Assembly (NCBI GenBank): GCA_949358305.1
Contig: OX442315.1
Span: 1,116,001 to 1,180,000, forward strand
Reading direction: 5' to 3'
From: Strigamia acuminata
Taxonomy: Eukaryota > Arthropoda > Chilopoda > Geophilomorpha > Linotaeniidae
Length of the DNA stretch: 64,000 bases
Each line of letters opens with the position of its first letter. Positions within the stretch are counted from its first letter, which is position 1. This document shows, piece by piece, positions 52,068 to 60,784 of this stretch. A model generated the notes under the pieces. That model saw only the letters and a program-made list of their open reading frames with translations. It had not been told where the DNA came from and did no database searches. Made by a program: the position numbers and the translations under genes.

Positions 52068-53585
52068 ATGGGAAGTGGTAAACACCGTTCAAAACGGAGT
52101 CATCGACGACACCGTCACGAAAGCTCCAGCTCGTCCACCTCGTCTAGTGACGAGCAGCGCCGTTCAGCAGAACGTGCTTACATGAGGGCCCAACCGATAC
52201 CGACGGCGCCCGCCTCGATGTACGCCCTGACGCCGCTGCAACTCGCAACGCTTAATTGGCTGAGCGTCCATCCGGACGGACTTCCGCTCGACTTAAATGC
52301 GATGATGCAGGCCCCATCCACATCTGCACAGCCAACCGTTTATGAGTCGGCGCAATTGGCCCCGCTGGCCCAGGTGGCGTATCCGCCCGCGAACGTTATC
52401 AACGTCCCGTTGGCCCCGCATTCACCCGAATTTCGGCCGCCAACTGCAAGCGTGGCGCCCACCGTCGCCAACACGTCGAATGCAGCTGCACCGACTGTGG
52501 CAGGACAATCAACGTCTGTTGCACATCTTCCTGCCGGTGCTGAGTCTTCGGCATCCGAGTACGGCTGGAATGAGCCGCCGCCGGGCGCTTTGCGTTTTTC
52601 GGAGCCTGTTTCTCGCAACCGCGAGTACCGAGCGGCCAACAAGGCAAGAGAGAAGGACGAGAAGGCCCGCCTGCGCAAAGAACAGTGCGAGCGTGACATG
52701 GCAGCCGGAATACCTCACGATAACATCGTGACCGACCAAGCCACGGAGACGATCTGCCCATTTTGCGTCGGCTGTGGGTGGTGCTGCGGTGCATCCGCAG
52801 GTTCCTCATTAATGAGATGTCCAAACTGTCGGGGAAGGAAAACGCGACCGCGTTCGGAGCCGTGGCGCAAGGAGGTTCAGCCCCACGTGGTGAAAGGCAT
52901 TAAGCCTAACGAGAAGCGATGTTGGGCTCACTGCCCCAAGTGCCGATTGTTTCTAAACAGCCGCGGCGAGGCTGTGTACATCGACCCGCGCTTCCTCACC
53001 TGGACCCGTGCTGAAGCCAACGCCGGCGTAAGAGTCGAACTCCTTCGACAGTCACCGCCGCCGTCCGAGGACTCTGAAGTTTCTACTGAAACTGTCCAGG
53101 CCGCCGACAGCGTTGGAAGCGAGGTCGTAGAGGAAATCGTTCGACCGAGAACGATGTCGCGTGGACGAGGCTGTCTGACGCTCGACCGAGCGAGAGAAAT
53201 TGCCAAAGTTCAACGAACCAACATCTTGGCACGAGGGCGAGCTCGTAAGCTTCAACAGGCCGTAGAAGCGTCGTCCAAACCCGTGGAGGATCCTCCAGCG
53301 GCCGTAACCGACGTGTCCAGCGCCCTTCCAGCGTCTAAGTCTGAGACTTCGGACGACGCTCAGTTCGAGGATGCAGAAGAGCTGCTGTCCGTCGTTGATT
53401 TCGTGGCCGAGCTCCTCGACGACATGCCGTTTCCGCCTCCGAGTCCGGATGAAATCGAAGCGCCGGAAGAAGCTGTGTTTTCCGCCGTCTCGACAGAGGC
53501 GACTGAAGAATCTGATTTTCTGACTTCTGCTGAAGTCGAGAAAAAGGAAGAGAAAGATTCGACTGACGTCGAAAAGAAGGATTAG
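52068..53585 (+). CDS. Gyp-L ORF3, cysteine-rich protein of unknown function (505 aa)
   Basis: The ATG at 52068 immediately follows a splice-acceptor-like TCTGCAG, so a spliced subgenomic RNA is likely. The protein starts with a basic Arg/His/Ser head (GSGKHRSKRSHRRHRHESS, then a Ser run) that could be nuclear or RNA-binding. It continues with an Ala/Pro-rich segment, a charged helix (about 185-225: RAANKAREKDEKARLRKEQC) and a cysteine-rich domain (about 230-300) with spacing CX2CX2CX2CC, then CX2C, then CX3CX2C, suggesting zinc binding. The acidic, serine/glutamate-rich C-terminus ends VEKKD. I see no signal peptide or membrane helix, so it is not a typical Env. The base composition is visibly more GC-rich than gag and pol. 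The family is unknown to me. Confidence 0.8.
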   Translation: MGSGKHRSKRSHRRHRHESSSSSTSSSDEQRRSAERAYMRAQPIPTAPASMYALTPLQLATLNWLSVHPDGLPLDLNAMMQAPSTSAQPTVYESAQLAPLAQVAYPPANVINVPLAPHSPEFRPPTASVAPTVANTSNAAAPTVAGQSTSVAHLPAGAESSASEYGWNEPPPGALRFSEPVSRNREYRAANKAREKDEKARLRKEQCERDMAAGIPHDNIVTDQATETICPFCVGCGWCCGASAGSSLMRCPNCRGRKTRPRSEPWRKEVQPHVVKGIKPNEKRCWAHCPKCRLFLNSRGEAVYIDPRFLTWTRAEANAGVRVELLRQSPPPSEDSEVSTETVQAADSVGSEVVEEIVRPRTMSRGRGCLTLDRAREIAKVQRTNILARGRARKLQQAVEASSKPVEDPPAAVTDVSSALPASKSETSDDAQFEDAEELLSVVDFVAELLDDMPFPPPSPDEIEAPEEAVFSAVSTEATEESDFLTSAEVEKKEEKDSTDVEKKD

Positions 53586-54322
53586 AAGGGACAAATTAAC
53601 ATTCGTTATTTTCCGAGTGGATATTTTTGACTAAAAATAATCCAAGTGTTTTGTTGTGTTTGCGATTTTTCCAGTATTCTCATGAGTAGTGTGTTCAGTT
53701 TTATTTAAAATTAGAACTAATTATTTAAATATTCTAACGAATATAGTTGATTAAAAATTAGATTCAATTTAATTATTCTTTCCGAATTCAATTTGATTTT
53801 GTTTGAACTAATCATATTAATATATGTTTGTTTGATTTATTTGCAAATTTCATAATTATTTGTGGAAACTTTGTGTTTATTTTGCTTTGATCAAAGTGTT
53901 TCAAGAATTTCGAGTTGAAATTCGACAATTTTTATAACGAACGTAATAAAAATTCAGTAGTTTAGATTTTCCGATAAATAAAATTTTGCATAAATTTATT
54001 TTATTTGATCATCTGGATAATTAATAAGCTGTGAAGAAGTTTATTTGATGGCGAAAATAAAATTTCTATCGAAATTAGTTTTCTCGAACATGTATTCATG
54101 TTCGGACGAGTTCATTTCCGTCGCTTAGCAACCAGGAGTTGCGTTGTACAGGGAAGCCGATTAGTCTAATCGGGTGACGAAGTTTCTGAAAGAAATAACG
54201 CGATTAAGTTTAATAAAATACTTACCAAGTGGATTAATTCGATAGAATTAGGTGAACATTTCTTATACATTAAGAATGACAATTAAAAAGTTGGTAAACT
54301 CTATGATTGTCACCGGGGGATG
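53586..54322 (+). other. Gyp-L 3' UTR
   Basis: AT-rich and non-coding, ending in CACCGGGGGA, the probable polypurine tract, just before the 3' LTR. Confidence 0.7.
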
Positions 54323-56078
54323 TGTGATGATTACAAATCCGTATTTATCAATGTTCACAATAGATGGCGCTGTTTACCAAACGCGCGTAATTCAAACTCG
54401 ATAAAACTAAAAAGTGTGATAAATAATTATTTAGACACGGTGAATAAAATATAACTATTTTATTCGACATAAACTAAGTATTAATTACTTGATGATGTTG
54501 ATTCTGTTGAATCAATATCCACATTACTTACCTGTCGAAGGGAACCAATCGGACCCTTCCGGACCCCAACTGGGCCCATCTGGACATAGTCATATATTAG
54601 GTCCGGACTAGTGACCCACGAATCCGCCGATTCGTACGCTGATTGGCTGTCGCCAATCTAGTAGTTCTACAGAACTATATAAGCATCAGTTTCTCACCCA
54701 CTAATCCCCCTGGCTTGATAACTGAACTTGTATATTGTCTGTAGTTGAATTGTTATCGTTTGATTTCATTATTCTCTATCGACACATCAGGCCACCTCAG
54801 CTCTCCACAGTTAGTATTCATTACTATTTTGTTATTGCTGTTGTAGGGCTATTTCGGGAAGGCTAACTCCGGTAATAGACATGCATTCGCATGAAATGGC
54901 CCCGTAACGTTAGCCAGCTGTTCTACGGGACAGTAGGATTTCGTACGGTGGCTTAATATAACGGTCGTATACAGTACGACCTTGCTAAATGAAAGTAGGT
55001 CCCTCAGCTAACTGGCCTCAGTCCGCTGCAGGATGGTTGTTGTAAACAGCCCTCGCAGGTTCCCGTCTTTTCTCGATTGGTCCTTCCGCACGTTAAAAGT
55101 CGGTAAAAGCCTAATATACAGGTAACACGCCGGGTTGGTAGCCCGTGAGTAATATCTAAAGATGTTGCGATAAAACAACTACCTGGATAATGGTAATCCA
55201 ATGGCAGTGGCCAATTAATATTTTACCCGGTGCTCGATCAGTGGATCCCGCCATCGTAAGGCATGCTGGCGGATGGAGGAGTCAAATCCTCCCGCGATGG
55301 TTCTCTCGACCGTCGTGACGGTCCCCGCCCCATCGTACCCTCCGGGTTAGTAACCCGTGAACAGGAGTTGAACAACACTGTGTTAAATAAATTACTCGGG
55401 CATTGGTAATCCTGTATTGGCAATATCTTTTAAACCCGGTAAGTCCATAGAAATGTTTACCTGGTGGTTGGTACCACCGATAGCGAATTAAAGCGTACAA
55501 TTAAATACTCGGCGCCTGATCACGAGATCTTGTCGTCGTAAGGCATGCTGGCGGATGGAGTCTCAACAACTCCCGCGACGTTCTCTCAATTGTCGTGACG
55601 GTCCCCGCCCAATTAATATTTATATAACAATTCATTTGTTATATTATTTTAATCACTTGACTTTTATTCATTTTAAAACATGGAATATTCTGCCGAATAT
55701 TCCTATTCACGCGAAGGACTCTTCGCATTATTAGATACTCGAGCTGCGGACCGAATACGACTCCGTAGCGCTATTTGTGACGATGCCGCAAGTCAGCCGT
55801 ATTCCTCTGGCTTCGCCCGGATCCTCAACCAGTTGATGCCACCCGTTTACACGCGTCAAGAACCCATCTTTGTTATTGTTATTATTCAGTAATAAATATG
55901 TTATGTCACACCAAGAAACTGTAAGTTATTTCTGCTCAGTCATGAATTCATATTTTTACACGGACTTCTGTAAGCTTATCTCGGTTAGGTTGTTGCTACT
56001 CCTAGCAACGTCTTGTTTAAACCGATTATTTATCTATCTTAAATGGCTATTAAATCAGCCAAAAGTAGAATCGTCACA
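54323..56078 (+). repeat. Gyp-L 3' LTR (1756 bp)
   Basis: It starts TGTGATGATTACAAATCC and ends CGTCACA. It carries two versions of a GGCATGCTGGCGGATGGAG...GTGACGGTCCCCGCCC unit (about 55258-55330 and 55540-55610), where the 5' LTR keeps one. It also holds the 70-residue small ORF (55680-55892) and TAGATGGCGCT at 54361. Confidence 0.93.
55680..55892 (+). CDS. small ORF within Gyp-L 3' LTR (70 aa)
   Basis: Same sequence as the frame at 40645-40857. If Gyp-L is transcribed from the 5' LTR, this copy would lie in the 3' end of the RNA or beyond the polyadenylation site. Coding status is uncertain. Confidence 0.25.
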   Translation: MEYSAEYSYSREGLFALLDTRAADRIRLRSAICDDAASQPYSSGFARILNQLMPPVYTRQEPIFVIVIIQ

Positions 56079-56082
56079 ACGA

Positions 56083-56435
56083 CTACCACTCGTGTGATAC
56101 AGTTCGGGTGGTCCCGACTAATGTTCTGAGTGAATTCAATTGTGATGGTGCGGAGGCTGGAGATGGTCCCTTGAATGGCTCCGTGTTGATACTCGTCCAT
56201 TTCGGACAATAAGGCTCGCGCTTGCTCCACTGTCGTTGTCTCCACGAACGACTGCAGTTCATCTGACGACGGGTTGAGGTGTGGTGTCGACGGGATGACG
56301 ATGGGCTCTGAGATTAGCCGGACGGGTTTAGTTGGAGTAGTTGGTGACGGCGTCTTTCGGATAGCCGTTTTCGTCACCCTCCTCACCACATCGGATTCGG
56401 GTTTGTCCCAAATGATTGGTGTCCTCTTAGTTTCA
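56083..56435 (-). pseudogene. Elt-U ORF, middle part
   Basis: A minus-strand frame of about 118 residues, SRETKRTPIIWDKPESDVV and onward to NCITRVVVV, rich in Thr/Pro/Ser, then helical (VEQARALLSEMDEYQ). It continues into 38477-37628 after Gyp-L and comes from 57838-56929 across the inverted-repeat element. No known domain. Confidence 0.55.
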
Positions 56436-56928
56436 CGACTACCGTCTTCCCCCGAATAAAACACCATGGTGTTGTATTCGAATACAACACCATGGTGTTG
56501 TATTCGTAAAAAAACATGTAAGTTTGCAAAAAAAGGAAAATTGTTAATATGTGTTTATGACTATGATTAAAAAAAAACAATATCTTGTATGTTTTTATTT
56601 TTTGTGTTTTATTTAAAGTAAAAACAAAAATCAATAATAATAAACTAAATAAAAACGTACATGTGCTGTATCGGTTGCGTTTTGGAAGCGTACACTATAC
56701 GTATTTCAAAGTTTTCTAAAAATTCGAACATAACACCATGGTGTTGCATTCGAAAACAATAAAAAATTCGAACATAACACCATGGTGTTGTATTCGAATA
56801 TAACACCATGGTGTTATAGCTGAAGTGGTGTTATATTCGAATTTTCGGTCAATGTTTTCAAACTTGCCATTTCGAACAAAACTCGAATACAACACCATGG
56901 TGTTATATTCGGGGGAAGACGGTAGTCG
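56436..56928. mobile_element. 493-bp inverted-repeat element (MITE-like)
   Basis: The terminal inverted repeats are perfect over 22 bp, beginning CGACTACCGTCTTCCCCCGA. Internally the palindrome AACACCATGGTGTT occurs six times, mostly followed by a TATTCG-type word. The centre is AT-rich. No convincing target duplication is visible. It interrupts the Elt-U ORF, and the short frames inside it are repeat artefacts. Confidence 0.8.
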
Positions 56929-57838
56929 AGGCTTCGTCGATGGGTTGAGGATTAGTTGGTCCAAACCTCTCTTCCCGCTTTTGAAGCTGTTCTCTCGAGC
57001 TCGCTGGTGGCGCGCCGATAACAACCCTCCTCGTAAAAGCGCTGGGGCGGCTGGAGTTGGAGGACTGACTCTTGATTGTGATTGGAGTCGGCTTAATGTA
57101 CGCACTGGGTGTTGTTTCGAGGCTGGATGCTGTGGAGGGCGTTGGGCGGTATACTGGCTTAGGCTGTGCGTTTTGATATTTCATAATTTCTGCCAGCAAG
57201 TCGGTCTGCGTATACCTTTTCTTTTGATCAGGCACTACATCGGCGTTTGTTACCATTGATTCGGGTTCGTCCCAAGTCGAATTGGTTTCGTGGTGGCAGA
57301 CTTGTTCTCTCTTTCGCAAGTCCTCTTCGCGATACACTTTCCAGTCTCGCGCTCGAGTTTCGGATTCTCTTCTTTTTTTCTCATCCCACCGTCGAATGTT
57401 TTCCCTCGTGAGTCTTGCCTTTTCTTCGCGATGGTGGAGATAATCCTCCCTATATCTCTTGCACGATCTTTTCTTCTCATCTTGTCGTTTGACGTAATCT
57501 TCACGGTATTTTCGCCATTCCCTTTGCCCCTCGTCGTCTCTCCGTCGATCGTTGTGGCGTTCAGAATGATTACGCGGGGATTCGTGGGCTCGTCGTGTCG
57601 TCAAAGCTTCTTTTGCATGGCAACGTGACGTCTGGGGATTTTCTCTCTTCTCGAGACGATTGAAAATGCTTGGCTTGACCAGGCTCTTTTTCATGGGCGA
57701 TGTGTTGATCCTCATCGGGTTCGACTTGCTTGGTTTGACCAGGCTTTTTGTTGTGGCGGGCGTTTCGTCTTTTGTAGCGTTCGACCTGCTTGGTTTGGCC
57801 AGGCATGGTCGTTTGGCTGAACAGTCTTCTTCTGGGTG
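56929..57838 (-). pseudogene. Elt-U ORF, N-terminal part (start missing)
   Basis: About 300 residues on the minus strand. Three loose repeats around KSLVKPSKSNPMRINTSPMK (about 57620-57820) are followed by a highly charged Arg/Glu/Lys helix of about 110 residues (KYREDYVKRQDEKKRSCKRY, RRWDEKKRRESETRARDW) that should form a coiled coil. A Pro/Ser/Thr-rich part ends PIDEAST at the inverted-repeat element. Upstream the frame is lost in hairpin repeat Y, so the real start is unknown. The function is unknown; it may be an accessory or structural protein of an LTR element. Confidence 0.55.
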
Positions 57839-58430
57839 AGCGAATTCACTTCGTAAACGTGGTCGGTGTTCATCACGCGTCAATGCGCTCGTGCAATAGT
57901 ATAGGCGCGCATACGATTTGATGCGCGCAAAACTTGCAAAACTTGCACGGAATTTGGGCAATTTTTGACAAATTTCAGCAGATTTTTGCCTGTATTTGAC
58001 AAATTTCAGAAGATTTTTGCCTATATTTGACAAATTTCAGAAGATTTCCTCAATCCTCAAACATTTGCTGAAATTTCTCATAAAATTTCTAAAATTAATT
58101 GAAATTTGTCTGAAATTTGTCTGGAATTTGTCAAATATTGTCAAAAATCCGTGGAAATTTGTCAAATACTGGCAAAAATCCATGTAAATTTGTCAAAAAT
58201 TGCCATAATTCGGTGCAAATTGTGTTAGATATTGGAAAAATTTATTTTAACGCTTCCAACGCGCCAGTAAATCGCGCGTGCACACGCGTGGATTTTTCGT
58301 TATAGTTGGATGCGCGCAAACCTCACGTAACTTGCGCCAAAATTTGGCAATTTTTGACAAATTTCTGCAGATTTTTGCCAGTATTTGACAAATTTCCACT
58401 GATTTTTGACAATATTTGACCCAACAACTG
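57839..58430. repeat. hairpin repeat Y, copy 3
   Basis: It starts CGAATTCACTTCGTAAACG and matches 11021-11460 collinearly, with the same TTGACAAATTTCAGCAGATT and inverted GGAAATTTGTCAAATACTGG arms. A second, shorter arm segment follows at about 58310-58430. Confidence 0.75.
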
Positions 58431-59185
58431 CGCCACGTTCCAGGCGCCGGTTTAGGCATTTTAGACCCGTTTTAGACCGTTTTAGATGGCGAAAACGTTC
58501 TCTCCATCATTTTCTACCAGTGGGTGAGGTTTTCAGCATTCATGATTGATGAAAAAGCTGTTTTCTAACTAGCTGTCTCATTGCTAGTTTTGGCGTCAGG
58601 TTTTAGCAACCTTCCGATCCGACTCTGTCGTCTGCACGACCTCCAAGACCGTTTTAGGGTTAATTTGAGTCAAATAATTCATTCTGGGGGTTGTTTTGGG
58701 TTTTTACAAGTGTGTTTTTGTAGTTTTTATTGGTTTCAAACATTGTCAATTCTTTATACAAGTGTAACTTTCATTTCTCTGTATTTTGAGAACTTTGCAT
58801 TGCAGCAAAGTTCATTTCTTGCCCCTTAATTATTGTGTAATTGTTGGTTTTCAAGCCCGTTTTTTAACAATAACTTTATTTGAAGTGCCTATTGTTTCAG
58901 GCACGTGCTTCCACGTGCCTTTTATTGTTGAGCAATTTCTTGGGCAGTTGCGCTGCTGTTGCTAGCATTGCCGCGCGTTCTCCGCGCGCGTACACGCGTT
59001 TCGCATCACACACATTCGGGTTCGATGGCCTATCGCGGCGGCACATTGTGTGGCATAGCGCGGCACGTTGCAATTACGTGACGTGGCACGTTGCTGTTAC
59101 GTGACGCGATAGCCAGTATTTAAGCAGGGGATTCCATCATCGTTTACACAAATGCGCATTGCAACGTGGAGGCGCATTCGAGTCC
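58431..59185. other. unassigned sequence left of FB-B
   Basis: No supported gene. It contains GTTTTAGACCGTTTTAGATGG reiterations near 58470 and a GCACGTTGC/ACGTGAC-rich stretch near 59050-59110. Confidence 0.45.
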
Positions 59186-60028
59186 TTTTCCCAAGCAAAA
59201 TCGTATTCGATTCGCTTTCGAATCGAATACGAGTTTTGTCCTTTTTCAACGCGAAATCGTATTCGATTCGCTTTCGAATCGAATACGAGTTTTGTCCTTT
59301 TTCAACGCGAAATCGTATGCGATACGCTTTTGAATCGAATACGAGTTTTGTCCTTTTTCAACGCGAAATCGTATTCGATTCGCTTTTGAATCGAATACGA
59401 GTTTTGTCCTTTTTCAACGCGAAATCGTATTCGATTCGCATCCGAATCGAATACGAGTTTTGTCCTTTTTCAACGCGAAATCGTATTCGATTCGCATCCG
59501 AATCGAATACGAGTTTTGCCTTTTTTCAACGCGAAATCGTATTCGATTCGCTTTCGAATCGAATACGAGTTTTACCCTTTTTCAGCGCGAAATCGTATTC
59601 GATTCGCATCCGAATCGAATACGAGTTTTGCCTTTTCTCAACGCGAAATCGTATTCGATTCGCTTTCGAATCGTATACGAGATGGTCGATGATTTTTGTT
59701 TCCCGGACTTTGATTCGTATTCGAGTTGTTACGAGTTCGTATTTTGATCGTATTCGTATTCGAATCGAATTCGAGTCGTATTCGAGATGGTCGATGATTT
59801 CCACTCGCTCGTATACGCGTTGTATACGAGCTCGTATTTTGATCGTAATCGTAAACGAATCGTTTACAAGTCGTATACAAGTTGTATACGACGTGTATAC
59901 ACCTCGTATACGAACGAAGTTTGTGAAAACACAATTTCCAAATAAGACGTATGTGACTACTATGTGTTTTCATGTCGTAGTAAGTATCCGGTGGATTTTC
60001 CAAACTTCGTTCGTATACGAGGTGTATA
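59186..60028. mobile_element. FB-B, foldback element, left arm and spacer
   Basis: About nine 56-bp satellite units (59186-59680), then the same inner-arm order as FB-A, but with only one short 22-bp-type segment. The spacer (about 59922-60000) is in the opposite orientation to FB-A. The right arm is cut after about 28 bp by the Cop-B2 LTR at 60029. It holds the empty Cop-A2 target GTTAC at 59728-59732. Confidence 0.82.
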
Positions 60029-60564
60029 TGTAGCAGAGGAGTGCGCAAAACCGGTATTTAACCGGTGGGAAGCGTGCGTATGGTGTCGTGCTTCACGCAC
60101 GAACGTCTGCAAAACGTATCGATTCGATACGTACGAGGCGCGCGGAAAATACCGCTTATATTCGCCTAAAAGCACTGAATGTGCTTGCCAATAATGAATG
60201 AGGTTTAAACTAAATATACACTTTAATAAAAACATAATACATTACGAATTAATGTCCTAAAACAGTTGAAAAGCAGGTGAGCTACACACGCCCGTGTGTT
60301 GCGCCATGTTGGATTGGGAAGGAGATGTGAAGCGGCACCTGGTGCCGATTATTGACATGAATACAAGACAAATCATTATATAAAAGAACAAATCATCTGG
60401 GAATATGAACATCATATGGAATTACATATGTGACAACGTTAAATTAAACGCAATAACTGAAAACAATCAAGTAATAACTGATATGCACCGAATATCTAAA
60501 CGTAATGGGAAATCAAGAAGAAATAAAATATATTCATCGATAATATTTGGTCTTTAGACCAACA
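60029..60564 (-). repeat. Cop-B2 3' LTR (536 bp)
   Basis: On the minus strand it starts TGTTGGTCTAAAGACC and ends CTCCTCTGCTACA. It contains CCAACATGGCGC followed by the CACACGGGCGTGTG hairpin. Confidence 0.88.
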
Positions 60565-60784
60565 AATCCCCTCTTCGATGGAAATATTTGTCAGGGGATG
60601 AGACAAACGGGTACTGGAATTACAGCATATAATCATTTGAAAATTGAAAAACAATAAAGTTTCGAATCACCGAGTCGGGTACTATTATTGAAAAACTCTT
60701 CTCTAAGGAAGCCCGAAAATTCCCTCTAATACTCGATGATCCTCGAAGTCGGGTGAAAACAAATCAAGAATGTCACGGTGAAGT

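Larger units (their letters stand above)
38482..56078 (+). mobile_element. Gyp-L, large Ty3/gypsy retrotransposon with a third ORF (17.6 kb)
   Basis: The LTRs start TGTGATGATT and end CGTCACA (38482-41043 and 54323-56078). The target duplication is ACGA (38478-38481 and 56079-56082). Inside are a tRNA-Gln-type primer site, a long leader, gag, pol in the -1 frame, a third ORF and a polypurine CCGGGGGA before the 3' LTR. Two later insertions lie within it: a copia derivative in the 5' LTR and a foldback element in the leader. Without these it is about 14.1 kb. All three ORFs are open. Confidence 0.94.

Noticed and set aside
52068-53585. Retroviral envelope gene
   Set aside because: The position fits, but there is no signal peptide, no membrane-spanning segment and no furin-like site. 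The cysteine pattern looks intracellular.
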